From Naasia lichenicola (lineage in GTDB: Bacteria > Actinomycetota > Actinomycetes > Actinomycetales > Microbacteriaceae), in contig NZ_SSSM01000004.1 in the NCBI RefSeq assembly GCF_004801885.1, positions 310,001-374,000 of the forward strand: 64,000 nt of DNA. The letters run 5' to 3'. The notes below the pieces were generated by a model that worked only from the letters and a program-made list of their open reading frames with translations, ran no database searches and was not told the origin of the DNA. The position numbers and the translations under genes were made by a program. Positions 11,421 to 20,632 of the stretch are shown in pieces (position 1 is the stretch's first letter; each line of letters begins with the position of its first letter).

Positions 11421-11423
11421 GCC

Positions 11424-11639
11424 ATGGATGTCGGACAGCTTCACACGCTCGCGGGGGATGCGGGTTCGGATGACCCCGTGCAGGCGCTGCGCGCGGTGCA
11501 TCGGATGCGGGCAGAACTCGATCGGATCGAGGCGGTGGCCGTCCGTCGTGCCCGAACGGCAGGCGCATCCTGGCAGCTGATCGCGCTGTGCCTCGAGGTC
11601 TCCCGTCAGGCAGTGCACAAGAAGTACGGAAGAAGATGA
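11424..11639 (+). CDS. Small helix-turn-helix DNA-binding protein
   Basis: 71 residues from ATG 11424. The second half, RTAGASWQLIALCLEVSRQ followed by AVHKKYGRR, is a helix-turn-helix of the type found in small actinobacterial proteins ending in VSRQAVHKKY; the first half is a helical RAVHRMRAELDRIEA segment. An in-frame TTG at 11403 would lie inside the operator, so the ATG is preferred. It is 49 bases before the ABC exporter and probably forms an operon with it, perhaps as its regulator (inference). Confidence 0.75.
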   Translation: MDVGQLHTLAGDAGSDDPVQALRAVHRMRAELDRIEAVAVRRARTAGASWQLIALCLEVSRQAVHKKYGRR

Positions 11640-11688
11640 ACGCAGCAGACCGCAGTCCGGTCGCATCGATCGACCACGAGGCAGCACG

Positions 11689-13626
11689 ATGAGCTCCAGC
11701 ACCCAGTCCGCACGGCCGGCCTCGACGACGGGGTCTACACCCGAGTCGGCACCGGGGGCGACGCCGACCACCGGACCAGCTCGACGATCGCTCTTCGGGC
11801 GGCGCGCCGCCGACGACACAGGTCCGCGTGCAAGCCTCAGCCAGCTCCTCCCCTACCTGCTCGAGCACCGCCGCGTGATGGTGCTGGTGCTCATCCTCAG
11901 CATCTTCGGCTCCCTGTCGTCGCTCGCTCAGCCCCTGCTGGTGAGCAACGTGATCTCCGTCGTCCAGGATGGACAGCCGCTCGGCGGACTGGTCTGGCTG
12001 CTGGTCGCCTTCGTCGTCCTCGCCGGAATCCTCGCCGGCTATCAGCACTACCTGCTGCAGCGCACCGGCGAGGGAGTCGTGCTGAGCTCGCGTCGACAGC
12101 TCGTCGCCAAGATGCTGCACCTGCCCATCGCGGAGTTCGACACCCGTCGGGTCGGCGACCTCGTCTCTCGCGTCGGATCGGACACCACCCTGCTGCGAGC
12201 CGTGCTCACCCAGGGCGTGGTCGAGTCGGTCGGCGGTGCGCTCACCTTCGTCGGCGCTCTCATCGCCATGGCGATCCTCGATCCCGTCCTCCTGCTGCTC
12301 ACCCTCCTGGTCGTCGCGATCGCGGTGGTCACCGTCGTCACGATGTCCGCGCGCATCCGGCCGGCCATCCGCGAGGGACAGAAGAAGGTGGGAGACCTCG
12401 CCGCCGCGGTCGAGCGCTCGATCAGCGCGATCCGCACCGTACGGGCCGCCAATGCCACCGACCGCGAGGTCGACGCGATCAACCGCGACGCCGAAGGGGC
12501 CTGGCTCCAGGGCATCAAGGTGGCGCGCATCTCCGCCCTGATCACGCCCGTCGCGATCGTCGCCATGCAGGTGTCGTTCCTCGTCGTGCTCGGCGTCGGC
12601 GGATACCGGGTGGCGAGCGGGGCCACGAGCGTGGCGAATCTCGTCGCCTTCATCCTCTTCCTGTTCCTGATGATCATGCCGCTCGGCCAGTTCTTCGGGG
12701 CGATCAACGCCGTCAATCAGGCTCTCGGCGCGCTCGGACGCATCCAGGAGGTGCTGGCTCTCCCCGACGAGAGCGACGCGGATCGCGGCATCGCGCCGCT
12801 GGCCGACGCCGCCACGGTCGCCGATGCACGGAGCTCGGCCCCGGCGATCGAGTTCGTTGACATCCGCTTCGGCTACGACACCCTCGCCGAGCAGGGCGAT
12901 TCCCGTCCGGCCGTCCCAGCCGCAGACTCGGCGGCGATCGTCCGGCAGCCGGTGCTGCACGGCGTCAGCTTCACGGTGCCGCGGGGATCGCGCACGGCCC
13001 TCGTCGGTCCGTCCGGTGCAGGCAAGAGCACGATCCTCTCCCTCATCGAGCGCTTCTACGACGCCGACTCGGGATCGATCCGACTGGGCGGGGTGGATAT
13101 CCGCGGCATCGATCGGGTGGCTCTGCGCAGCCAGATCGGCTACGTCGAGCAGGACGCACCCGTGCTCGCCGGCAGCCTGCGTGACAACCTCCTGCTCGCC
13201 TCTCCGGAGGCCACGGACGCGGACTGCATCGACGTGCTGCACCGGGTCAACCTCGCTGAGGTGCTCGAGCGTGATCCCGCAGGGCTCGATGCCCAGGTCG
13301 GCGAGGACGGCATCATGCTGTCCGGCGGCGAGCGCCAGCGCCTGGCCATCGCCCGCACCCTGCTCTCCGCCCCGCCGATCCTGCTGCTCGACGAGTCGAC
13401 CTCCAGCCTCGACGGACTCAACGAGCAGATGCTCCGCGAGGCCATCGATGCCGTCGCGACCGGCCGCACCCTCATCGTCATCGCGCACCGCCTGTCGACT
13501 GTCGTCGATTCGGACAGCATCGTGGTCCTCGACCACGGCCGCGTGGTGGGCGTGGGCACCCACTCCGAGCTGGTGACCACCGTCCCCCTCTACCGCGAGC
13601 TCGCCAAGCACCAGCTCCTCGTCTGA
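11689..13626 (+). CDS. ABC exporter, fused permease and ATPase (type IV/MsbA-like)
   Basis: 645 residues from ATG 11689. A low-complexity Ser/Thr/Pro N-terminus of about 45 residues precedes six transmembrane helices (about 60-345). The nucleotide-binding domain has Walker A GPSGAGKST (about 441), signature LSGGERQRLAIARTLL (about 544), Walker B ILLLDEST and the H-loop IAHRLST. A 30-residue segment with AEQGDSRPAVPAADSAA is inserted at the start of the ATPase domain, between two of its first strands. It likely works as a homodimer exporting a lipid, drug or peptide. Substrate unknown. The small HTH gene upstream may regulate it. Confidence 0.9.
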   Translation: MSSSTQSARPASTTGSTPESAPGATPTTGPARRSLFGRRAADDTGPRASLSQLLPYLLEHRRVMVLVLILSIFGSLSSLAQPLLVSNVISVVQDGQPLGGLVWLLVAFVVLAGILAGYQHYLLQRTGEGVVLSSRRQLVAKMLHLPIAEFDTRRVGDLVSRVGSDTTLLRAVLTQGVVESVGGALTFVGALIAMAILDPVLLLLTLLVVAIAVVTVVTMSARIRPAIREGQKKVGDLAAAVERSISAIRTVRAANATDREVDAINRDAEGAWLQGIKVARISALITPVAIVAMQVSFLVVLGVGGYRVASGATSVANLVAFILFLFLMIMPLGQFFGAINAVNQALGALGRIQEVLALPDESDADRGIAPLADAATVADARSSAPAIEFVDIRFGYDTLAEQGDSRPAVPAADSAAIVRQPVLHGVSFTVPRGSRTALVGPSGAGKSTILSLIERFYDADSGSIRLGGVDIRGIDRVALRSQIGYVEQDAPVLAGSLRDNLLLASPEATDADCIDVLHRVNLAEVLERDPAGLDAQVGEDGIMLSGGERQRLAIARTLLSAPPILLLDESTSSLDGLNEQMLREAIDAVATGRTLIVIAHRLSTVVDSDSIVVLDHGRVVGVGTHSELVTTVPLYRELAKHQLLV

Positions 13627-13644
13627 CAGGTCCCGAGCCGCCCA

Positions 13645-13759
13645 CTTCTCCGGATCCGGAGATGTTGCAGGGATCCGGAGAATGAGGCTGCCCAGATGGT
13701 GATCGGTGGCAATTGTGGGCAACTCGACGCCAGTGAAGGCCAATCTCCGGATCGGTGAA
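13645..13759. repeat. Family B intergenic repeat, copy 2
   Basis: Two tandem units (CTCCGGATCCGGAGATG, then GGGATCCGGAGAATG) at the left end and one inverted unit (ATCTCCGGATCGGTGAA) at the right. It begins about 18 bases after the ABC exporter stop. The centre shares a pattern with copy 3 (CCCAGA, GATCGG, GGGCAACTC in the same order). Confidence 0.8.
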
Positions 13760-13858
13760 ACCAACGCGGCCGTCGTCCACAGGCCTTGGACCTCTCCGCT
13801 TCTCCACAGATCGCGGTTCGCGGCGTCAGCACCTTCTCGGATGCGCCATCGTCATCCG

Positions 13859-14728
13859 ATGGACAGCGCGCTCGCTTCGATCATGGCCTCACTCGGAGGT
13901 GTGGCTCATATCCGAGATCTGCTCGAACGCGGATATTCGCGCCACCAGGTCGCCGCGCACGACCGCCGTGGCGATCTGCTGAGACCACGTATCGGCTGGT
14001 ACGTGTCCCCGGCGCTTTCACCGGATGCGATCCGAGCGATAGGGGTAGGCGGACGACTCGGGTGCATTTCGGCTGCACGCTCGTATGGCCTGGCCACGCC
14101 TCAGGATCGCCGCCTGCACGTCGCCCTCGACGATCATGCGACCCGTCTCCGGTCGAGCCGCGACGGGTTCCGGAACATCTCGGCGGGTCAAGACCCGGAG
14201 GTCGTCTGGCATTGGGTAGGTGACCTCGGTGTCACGGGCGACGAGCGATTCAGGGTCACCCCCTCCGCCTGCATCGTTCAGGCGTCGAATTGCGTCAGCC
14301 CAGAATGGACGATCGGAATCATCGATTCCGGACTGCGCAATGGCGTGCTGGATCCGCGCGCACTGGAGGCACTCCATGCGCATTCCACGACCCGCAGGTT
14401 GCTGCCGATGGCGGATGGGCGCGCCGAGAGCATCCTGGAATCCATCCTTCGCGTGCGGCTACGGGCAGCCGGCTTGTCCCCGCAGCCACAGGTGGAACTC
14501 GGACGCTACCGCGTGGACCTCATGCTCGACGGATGGCTGGTAATAGAGGCTGATGGGGCCACGCACGGAAGCGAACGGCAGTTCGCCTGGGACCGGGAAC
14601 GTGACAGCTTCTTCGCGCGATCCGGCATTCGCGTGCTGCGATTCACCTACCGGCAGATCGTCGACGAGTGGCCTCAGACACTGGCGACCATTCTCGCCGT
14701 CCGGTCTCGGGAGAGGCCCGGTCACTGA
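13859..14728 (+). CDS. DUF559-type protein with a putative PD-(D/E)XK endonuclease fold
   Basis: 289 residues from ATG 13859. The N-terminal part, HIRDLLERGYSRHQVAAHDR with RPRIGWYV, looks like the winged-helix domain of AbiEi-like/DUF559 proteins. The C-terminal part, YRVDLMLDGWLVIEADGATH followed by an ERQFAWDRERDSFF helix and VLRFTYRQIVDEW, fits the Vsr-like DUF559 nuclease core. These proteins are common in Actinobacteria as single genes of unknown role; nuclease activity is not demonstrated. The gene lies between two family B repeats, which is notable. An upstream in-frame start at 13844 is possible. Confidence 0.72.
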   Translation: MDSALASIMASLGGVAHIRDLLERGYSRHQVAAHDRRGDLLRPRIGWYVSPALSPDAIRAIGVGGRLGCISAARSYGLATPQDRRLHVALDDHATRLRSSRDGFRNISAGQDPEVVWHWVGDLGVTGDERFRVTPSACIVQASNCVSPEWTIGIIDSGLRNGVLDPRALEALHAHSTTRRLLPMADGRAESILESILRVRLRAAGLSPQPQVELGRYRVDLMLDGWLVIEADGATHGSERQFAWDRERDSFFARSGIRVLRFTYRQIVDEWPQTLATILAVRSRERPGH

Positions 14729-14729
14729 G

Positions 14730-14844
14730 TTTCACGGATCCGGAAAGGGTCCCCAGAAACTGCGCGATCGGCTGTAGATACGGGCAACTCACCAGCTGTC
14801 CGCGGTGCAACTCCGGATCGGTGCAACATCTCCCGATCCGTGCA
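14730..14844. repeat. Family B intergenic repeat, copy 3 (reverse orientation)
   Basis: One unit (TTCACGGATCCGGA) at the left and two inverted units (AACTCCGGATCGGTGC, then ATCTCCCGATCCGTGC) at the right. It starts two bases after the DUF559-type stop and ends 20 bases before the convergent gabD stop. Confidence 0.8.
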
Positions 14845-14863
14845 AAAGGGGTGGCAGGGAGGG

Positions 14864-16336
14864 TCAGGCGAAGGGGTTGGGGGTCATCGTGTACTTGGTG
14901 CTCAGGTACTCGTGGATGCCCTCGAAGCCGCCCTCTCGGCCGAGGCCCGACTGCTTGACGCCGCCGAACGGGGCCGAGGCGTTCGAGATGACACCCGAGT
15001 TGAGGCCCATCATGCCCGTGTCGAGCTTCTCGATCAGGCGCTGACCTCGCGCGAGGTCCTTCGTGAAGGCATAGGCGACGAGCCCGTACTCCGTGTCGTT
15101 GGCGAGGCGGATCGCCTCATCCTCGTCAGCGAAGGTGGTGACCGAGACGACCGGCCCGAAGATCTCGTTGCGGAGGATGTCGCTGCCTGCCACGACGCCG
15201 GTCACGACGGTCGGTGCGTAGAAGGTGCCCGGTCGATCTATCGGGGCTCCGCCGGTCTGCACGGTCGCTCCACGACGGACGGCGTCCTGGACCAGCTCGT
15301 CGGCCTTCGCCACGGCCGCCTCGTTGATGAGCGGCCCGATCCGCACACCCTCCTCAGTGCCGCGGCCGACGACGAAGCCGTTGACGGCCTCGGTGATCCG
15401 CGTGGAGAACTCCTCGGCCACGGATTCGTGCACGAGAAATCTGTTGGCGGCGGTGCACGCCTCCCCGATGTTTCGGAACTTGGCGAGCAGCGCCCCCTCG
15501 ACCGCCTTGTCCAGATCCGCGTCCTCGAAGACGAGGAACGGGGCGTTGCCGCCGAGCTCCATCGAGGTGCGCAGGACATTGTCCGCCGCCTGCTTGAGCA
15601 GAGAGATGCCGACGGGAGTGGATCCGGTGAAGCTCAGCTTGCGCAGCCGAGGATCCGACAGGATCGGCCCGGACACCGCCTTCGACTGGTGGGTGGTGAT
15701 GATGTTGAGCACGCCGGAGGGGAGACCGACCTCCTCGAACAGCTTGCCGACGTAGAGCGTGGTCAGCGGTGTGAGCTCAGCCGGCTTGATGACCACGGTG
15801 CACCCGGCGGCGAGGGCGGGCGCGATCTTGCGGGTCGCCATGGCGAGCGGGAAGTTCCACGGCGTGATGAAGTAGCACGGCCCGACAGGACGCTGCGAGA
15901 CGATCGTCCGGCCGGTGCCCTCTGGATTGATGCCGTAGCGACCGGTGATCCGCACGGCCTCCTCGCTGAACCAGCGGAGGAACTCGCCGCCGTAGACGAC
16001 CTCACCAGCAGCTTCGGCGAGCGGCTTTCCCATCTCGAGCGTCATCAGCAGAGCGACATCCGACTTGCGCTCCATCAGCAGGTCGAACGCCGAGCGCAGG
16101 TACTCGCCGCGGACCCGCGGCGGAGTCGCAGCCCACTCGTCCGCAGCGGCGACCGCAGCGTCGAGCGCGAGGATCCCATCCTCCGGAGTCGCGCTGGCGA
16201 TGGTCTTGAGGACCTGATTGGTCGCTGGATCCCGGACGTCCAGCGTCGCGCCGCTCGATGCCGGCACCCACCTTCCCGCGATCAGCAGACCGTCGGGAAC
16301 GGTGGCGAGCAGGGCGGATTCGTCGGCGGCGGACAT
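14864..16336 (-). CDS. gabD: NAD(P)-dependent succinate-semialdehyde dehydrogenase family protein
   Basis: 490 residues from ATG 16336. Aldehyde dehydrogenase fold: [18 protein letters not shown] cofactor region, catalytic glutamate in [16 protein letters not shown], catalytic cysteine in [12 protein letters not shown], and the C-terminal [11 protein letters not shown] usual in GabD-type enzymes. It would oxidise succinate semialdehyde to succinate in GABA catabolism. Length and motifs fit GabD best, but related aldehydes are possible. AAGGAG precedes the ATG. No GABA transaminase is adjacent. Confidence 0.88.
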   Translation of the reverse strand: MSAADESALLATVPDGLLIAGRWVPASSGATLDVRDPATNQVLKTIASATPEDGILALDAAVAAADEWAATPPRVRGEYLRSAFDLLMERKSDVALLMTLEMGKPLAEAAGEVVYGGEFLRWFSEEAVRITGRYGINPEGTGRTIVSQRPVGPCYFITPWNFPLAMATRKIAPALAAGCTVVIKPAELTPLTTLYVGKLFEEVGLPSGVLNIITTHQSKAVSGPILSDPRLRKLSFTGSTPVGISLLKQAADNVLRTSMELGGNAPFLVFEDADLDKAVEGALLAKFRNIGEACTAANRFLVHESVAEEFSTRITEAVNGFVVGRGTEEGVRIGPLINEAAVAKADELVQDAVRRGATVQTGGAPIDRPGTFYAPTVVTGVVAGSDILRNEIFGPVVSVTTFADEDEAIRLANDTEYGLVAYAFTKDLARGQRLIEKLDTGMMGLNSGVISNASAPFGGVKQSGLGREGGFEGIHEYLSTKYTMTPNPFA

Positions 16337-16429
16337 GGGGCTCCTTCGCAGTGCCGGATGGGTCGAATCCAGCCTAGGACCGGAAACGGAGCTTCCGATC
16401 GCTCGTAACTGCGGAATCCGTCGCCGAGA

Positions 16430-17005
16430 TCAGGACTCGGTGACGACTACCCCCGCGTCGGCGAGTTCGTCGAGGGCGGCAACGCTGGATGCGGCGGCGA
16501 CACCGGCCACGAGGTCGGTCAGTACGCGGACCCGCTTGCCGTCGGCGAGCGCGTCGAGGGCGGAGGCGCGGACGCAGTAGTCGGTCGCGATCCCGACGAC
16601 GTCGATGGTGTCGACGCTGTGCGAGGCGACGAGGTCCTTCACGGACTCGCCGTCCTCGGTGGTGCCCTCGTAGATCGAGTAGGCGGGCTTGCCCTGTCCC
16701 TTCTGGATGTGGAAGTCGACGTCCGACGTGTCGAGGGCGGGGTGATACTCGGCACCCGGGGTGCCTGCGACACAGTGCACAGGCCAGGTGTCGACGAAGT
16801 CGGGCGCCCCCTCGGCGAAGTGACCGCCGTTGTCATTGGTGCCGTCGTGCCAGTCGCGAGAGGCGAAGACCAGGTCGTAGCGGTCGGGATTCGCTTCGAG
16901 GTACTCGCTGATCCCCGCGGCGACCGCGGCTCCCCCGTCGACGCCCAGAGCGCCGCCCTCGGTGAAGTCGTTCTGCACGTCGATGATGAATAGCGCCCTG
17001 GCCAT
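16430..17005 (-). CDS. pncA: Nicotinamidase / isochorismatase family
   Basis: 191 residues from ATG 17005. Catalytic triad: Asp in FIIDVQNDF, Lys in HIQKGQGKPAYS, Cys in GIATDYCVRASA. The metal site is in ASRDWHDGTN and GGHFAEG. This set is that of nicotinamidase, converting nicotinamide to nicotinate for NAD salvage. Length fits. It lies downstream of dacB on the same strand, but a family B repeat separates them, so co-transcription is doubtful. Confidence 0.92.
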   Translation of the reverse strand: MARALFIIDVQNDFTEGGALGVDGGAAVAAGISEYLEANPDRYDLVFASRDWHDGTNDNGGHFAEGAPDFVDTWPVHCVAGTPGAEYHPALDTSDVDFHIQKGQGKPAYSIYEGTTEDGESVKDLVASHSVDTIDVVGIATDYCVRASALDALADGKRVRVLTDLVAGVAAASSVAALDELADAGVVVTES

Positions 17006-17018
17006 CCCGCCATGCTAA

Positions 17019-17123
17019 TTGCACGGATCAGGGGATCGCCCCCGTATTCCGGCACGACGGCGGCCCTGGCGCCCCCGTCGGGTCACGGTCTCCTGATCCG
17101 TGCGACATCCCCTGATCCGTGCA
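17019..17123. repeat. Family B intergenic repeat, copy 4 (reverse orientation)
   Basis: One unit (TTGCACGGATCAGGGGATC) at the left and two inverted units (GTCTCCTGATCCGTGC, then ATCCCCTGATCCGTGC) at the right. It lies between the dacB stop and the pncA start, on the same transcription path. Its centre matches the reverse complement of copy 1. Confidence 0.8.
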
Positions 17124-17158
17124 GGTGGATGGATGGGTGGGTCGGCGGGAGGGAGAAG

Positions 17159-18592
17159 TCAGTAGTCGGAGAGGTTCGCGCCGCAGTCCCAGAAGGCCGC
17201 CGCGAGAGCGTCGATGGCCTGCTTGGCGTCGTCGCCCACATCCCCGAGGGCGTAGATGGCGAAGGTCAGCACGGTGCCGTCCGCGGCGTCGATCGTGCCG
17301 GCCAAGGTGTAGCCGTCATCGATCCATCCGGTCTTCGCGTGCACCGCGCCGTCCGCACGCGAGCTGGAGCCCGCGAATCGGTCCGAGTAGCTGAGTGAGC
17401 CCGCCTCGCCGGAGATCGGAAGCCCGTCGTAGAGCCAGCCGAGGTTGCCGGCGCGGTTCTCGATCTGCACGAAGAGGGAGGTCAGGTAGGACGGCGGCAC
17501 CGCGTTGCCACCGCTCAGGCCGGAGCCGTCGACGATCCGCAGGGCCGAGGTGTCCAGGCCGTAGGCGGCGAGCCCTGCCGTGATGCCCTGCTGGAGCGAG
17601 CCGAAGCTGCTGCCTGCTCCGGCTTCGATGGCGGTGACGCGGGCGAGCGCCTCGGCGATGGTGTTGTCCGAGACGATGAGGGTCTGCTTGACCAGGGTCG
17701 AGACGGGTGCGGATGAGACCTGGCCGAGCACCGGAGCCCCGACGGGAGCGGTGCCGATCACCGTCGTCGCACCACCGAGGGCGGCAGCGAAGGCGGATCC
17801 CGCCCTCCCGACCGGATCGTCGCTGCGGGCCGAGACGTTGCTCGCCGGGCTGTCGCGATCGCCGTCGACCATCAGGGCCGTGATCGGCGGCATGTAGCCG
17901 TCGGCGAGCTCTTTGCGGTTCCAGCTCGGCTGCCAGGCGTCGCCCGAGAAGTACGAGCTGTCGAGGACCACCGTGGTGATCGGGGAACCGGCCGTCGCTG
18001 GATCGGCGTTCCAGGCCGCCGTGACCTGATCCGCCAGCTCGTCGAGGTGCGCCGCTCCTGCATAGGCGGTGGTCGTGCCGCTGGGCGTGCGGGAGAGCGT
18101 GACGTCTCCCCCGCCGACGAGCACCACGGTCCCCGGCTCGGCGCCGCGGACGACCCTGGTGGTCAGTCGGTAGTCGGGTCCGAGCACGTTGAGAGCCGCG
18201 GCGGTGGTCAGCACCTTGAGCACACTGGCCGTCCGCGACGGGGTGGACCCACCGCGGTCGAAGAGCACCTCGCCCGTAGCGGCGTTGACCGCGCGCCCCT
18301 GGAACTGCTCGAGGCGCGGATCGGCAGCCGCATCGGCGACCGAGCAGGTGCGCACGGGCGATGCCCCAGCCGGCGCGGCGGGCACTGCACGGGTGGGGAT
18401 GGTCGGCGTCGGGGTGGGAGTCGGCGATGCGGCGACGTCGACCACCGCAGACGCCGCGTCCGCCTCGGCACTGCGGTCTTCCTGGGCGCCGACGCTGGTT
18501 CCCGCCCAGGCGGCTCCGCCGAGGAGCGCGACGTACGCCACCGCCGCGGCGGCGATGACCGTGATTCGTCGCCGAGTCGGTCTGCCAGTCAC
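17159..18592 (-). CDS. dacB: D-alanyl-D-alanine carboxypeptidase/endopeptidase (PBP4, S13 family)
   Basis: 477 residues from GTG 18592. An N-terminal hydrophobic segment (ITVIAAAAVAYVALLGGAAW) acts as signal or anchor, followed by a Ser/Thr/Pro linker. Penicillin-binding motifs: SxxK in TASVLKVL, SxN in VSDNTIAEAL, and KTG in HAKTGWIDDGY. S13 enzymes trim or cleave peptidoglycan peptides outside the membrane. The protein ends LSDY. Only 18 bases separate the upstream oxidoreductase stop from its start. Confidence 0.9.
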   Translation of the reverse strand: MTGRPTRRRITVIAAAAVAYVALLGGAAWAGTSVGAQEDRSAEADAASAVVDVAASPTPTPTPTIPTRAVPAAPAGASPVRTCSVADAAADPRLEQFQGRAVNAATGEVLFDRGGSTPSRTASVLKVLTTAAALNVLGPDYRLTTRVVRGAEPGTVVLVGGGDVTLSRTPSGTTTAYAGAAHLDELADQVTAAWNADPATAGSPITTVVLDSSYFSGDAWQPSWNRKELADGYMPPITALMVDGDRDSPASNVSARSDDPVGRAGSAFAAALGGATTVIGTAPVGAPVLGQVSSAPVSTLVKQTLIVSDNTIAEALARVTAIEAGAGSSFGSLQQGITAGLAAYGLDTSALRIVDGSGLSGGNAVPPSYLTSLFVQIENRAGNLGWLYDGLPISGEAGSLSYSDRFAGSSSRADGAVHAKTGWIDDGYTLAGTIDAADGTVLTFAIYALGDVGDDAKQAIDALAAAFWDCGANLSDY

Positions 18593-18610
18593 CGCCTCAG
18601 TGTAGGCAGG

Positions 18611-19606
18611 TCACTCGCCGGGGTAGCGCAGGCCGATCCGTTCGCGGATGCTGTCGAGCACGTCCATGATCGCCGCGCTGTCCGACGGCGTGAGCAGGGG
18701 CGACGCGGTCTCGCCGGCCGCGACGAGGCGCTCGGCCTCGAGCGCCTGGTACTGCATGCCGCGTCCCTCGACATGCGATTCGTAGCGCTCGAGCTGCTGG
18801 CCCGTGCCGTCGTACACGGTGAAGGACGTCGGTTCGTACCAGGTGGCTTCGATGTCGATCCGGCCGCCCGTGCCGATGACGCTGGCGACGTTGGGACCTT
18901 TCGAGTTCAGGGCCGTGTAAAGGCTCGAGTGAGCGCCCCCTTCGTGCCTGAGGATAATCGAGGTCTCGCCGTCGACGCCGGTCGGTGTAGGCGTCGACGA
19001 CGCGATCACCTCGGTGGGAAGGCCGAGGACATCGATGGCGAACGAGACGGGGTAGATCCCGAGGTCGAGCAGCGCGCCGCCGCCGAGCGCCGGGTCCTGC
19101 AGCCTGCTCGACGGGTCGGAGGGCAGCAGCTGGGTGTGGTCGGAGATCACCGCGCGCACGTCGCCGATCGTGCCGGCGTCGAGGATCTCGTGGATCCGCT
19201 TCATGTGCGGCAGGAACCTGGTCCACATGGCCTCGAGGAGGAGCAGCCCTCCTTGGTCGGCGAGCTCGACCAGCCCCCAGGCCTCGAAGCCGTTGAGGGT
19301 GAACGGCTTCTCGACGAGGACGTGCTTGCCGGCATCCAGGGCCAGCCGCGCCGCACCGGCATGGAACGGATGCGGGGTGGCGATGTACACGATGTCGACG
19401 CTGTCGTCGGCGACGAGGTCCTCGTAGCTGCCGTGCGCGTTCGGGATGCCGTACCGATCGGCGAACTCGCGTGCCGTGTCGATGGAGCGGCTCCCCACGG
19501 CCGCGACTCGGAGTCCCGCTGTCTGCAGATCCTTGGTGAAGGCGTGCGCGATGCCGCCCGGTGCGAGGATGCCCCAGCCGAGGCCGGTCGATTCCTGGTC
19601 CGACAT
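18611..19606 (-). CDS. Gfo/Idh/MocA family oxidoreductase
   Basis: 331 residues from ATG 19606 (MSDQESTG); GGAG stands a few bases upstream. The Rossmann fold starts GWGILAPGGIAHAF; VDIVYIATPHPFHA and VLVEKPFTLNG with the family's EKP lysine follow, and the C-terminal beta-sheet domain occupies the second half. Substrates in this family are sugars, inositols or dihydrodiols; which one cannot be told. It is followed closely by dacB, perhaps only by chance. Confidence 0.87.
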   Translation of the reverse strand: MSDQESTGLGWGILAPGGIAHAFTKDLQTAGLRVAAVGSRSIDTAREFADRYGIPNAHGSYEDLVADDSVDIVYIATPHPFHAGAARLALDAGKHVLVEKPFTLNGFEAWGLVELADQGGLLLLEAMWTRFLPHMKRIHEILDAGTIGDVRAVISDHTQLLPSDPSSRLQDPALGGGALLDLGIYPVSFAIDVLGLPTEVIASSTPTPTGVDGETSIILRHEGGAHSSLYTALNSKGPNVASVIGTGGRIDIEATWYEPTSFTVYDGTGQQLERYESHVEGRGMQYQALEAERLVAAGETASPLLTPSDSAAIMDVLDSIRERIGLRYPGE

Positions 19607-19725
19607 GTCCACTCCGTTCTCGAGCGCCCTCATCGGCGCTGCGCCTCTGCGGCAGTCCCATGTTAGGGAACGGCGAGTGGGCGGTCGCCTCACTACGCGA
19701 GAGGCAGTGGGACGGCTGTGAAAGC

Positions 19726-19763
19726 GGAAGGCCCGCCGCTTCTTGCGAAGCAACGGGCCTTCC
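19726..19763 (-). terminator. Terminator of the tRNA-Thr transcript
   Basis: A 10-bp perfect stem, GGAAGGCCCG with CGGGCCTTCC, and an 18-base loop containing a further small stem, directly downstream of tRNA-Thr on the minus strand. Confidence 0.75.
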
Positions 19764-19771
19764 CTATTCTG

Positions 19772-19844
19772 GGCCGCCTCCGGGAATCGAACCCGGGACC
19801 TATTCATTACGAGTGAATCGCTCTGCCGACTGAGCTAAGGCGGC
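19772..19844 (-). tRNA. tRNA-Thr (anticodon CGT)
   Basis: The minus strand folds as a complete 73-base cloverleaf: acceptor GCCGCCT with AGGCGGC, D-arm GCTC/GAGC, anticodon stem ATTCA/TGAAT around loop CTCGTAA, and T-arm CCGGG-TTCGATT-CCCGG. The anticodon CGT reads ACG. CCA is not encoded. Confidence 0.95.
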
Positions 19845-19876
19845 ACGACGCGCTGGCGCGTGCACGGCTACAGAGC

Positions 19877-20578
19877 TTACCCGATCGTCGGAGCAGCGGC
19901 CGATCGCGACACCTGTTCGACCAGCGAACCCTCCGGAACCGCTCTGCCGACGTGCGTTCCGGACAGGACGAGCGATTCGAGCTCTGCGAACGACTCGCGC
20001 AGCTGCACATCGAGCGGGATGGCACCACTGCCGTCGATCCAGGCCAGCCATCCGTGGCGCATCGCAGCGAAGCCGACCAGTGCGATCAACCGGGCCGCGC
20101 GCTCCACCTCGGCCACGTCCGCGGCCGGATCCTCGCGGATCATCCGACGCTGGACGACCTCGTTCAATGCGTTCTCGAATGCCCTTCCCGAGGAAACGCG
20201 AAGGCCGAGCAGGCCGGGCTCCTGCCGCATCAGCCGCTTGCGCAGGGTCAGAATGTCGATGTCCTCGAGGCGGTCCGTCATGGACAGGAACAGCTCGGGC
20301 AGGTCGCGCAGCGCATCCCCTCCGAATCCGTCGGTCACGTATCGCTCGACCACGCCCTCGTCGGGGAAGCCCGGAACGGCGCCGAGCACCGCGTCCTCCT
20401 TGGAGGCGAAGTAGTTGAAGAACGTGCGCGGCGAGACGTCCGCCACCCGACAGACCTCTTCGATGGTGACGTGGTCGTAGCCGCGCTCGAGCGACTGCTG
20501 GAGGATCGCGATCTGCAGCGAGCGTCGCGTCTCCCGGCGCTTGCGCTCCCGCAGTCCCAGTTCGTTCGGCTCAGTCAT
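19877..20578 (-). CDS. TetR family transcriptional regulator
   Basis: 233 residues from ATG 20578. The N-terminal helix-turn-helix reads VTIEEVCRVADVSPRTFFNY followed by FASKEDAV, the typical TetR pattern near residues 38-66; the remaining all-helical domain binds an unknown ligand. The start MTEPNELGLRERKRRETRRS has the usual basic helix. The target is not evident; the nearest genes on the same strand are the peptidase operon upstream and tRNA-Thr downstream. Confidence 0.9.
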   Translation of the reverse strand: MTEPNELGLRERKRRETRRSLQIAILQQSLERGYDHVTIEEVCRVADVSPRTFFNYFASKEDAVLGAVPGFPDEGVVERYVTDGFGGDALRDLPELFLSMTDRLEDIDILTLRKRLMRQEPGLLGLRVSSGRAFENALNEVVQRRMIREDPAADVAEVERAARLIALVGFAAMRHGWLAWIDGSGAIPLDVQLRESFAELESLVLSGTHVGRAVPEGSLVEQVSRSAAAPTIG

Positions 20579-20632
20579 GCCCCGATTATTTCATCCAGTG
20601 CAAGTTTGCACAAATGAGGTCCCGGGAGCAGA

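Noticed and set aside
11424-11639. Small HTH protein as an antitoxin
   Set aside because: No toxin-like partner is adjacent; the following gene is a full-length ABC exporter.
11410-13764. 784-codon minus-strand open frame
   Set aside because: Antisense to the ABC exporter, whose Walker and signature motifs are intact; composition is typical of a GC shadow.
14840-16408. 522-codon plus-strand open frame
   Set aside because: Antisense shadow of gabD, which has its catalytic Cys and Glu.
8826-17123. Clustered short repeats as a possible CRISPR array
   Set aside because: The units are paired and inverted, spacers are not regular, and copies are kilobases apart with no cas genes.
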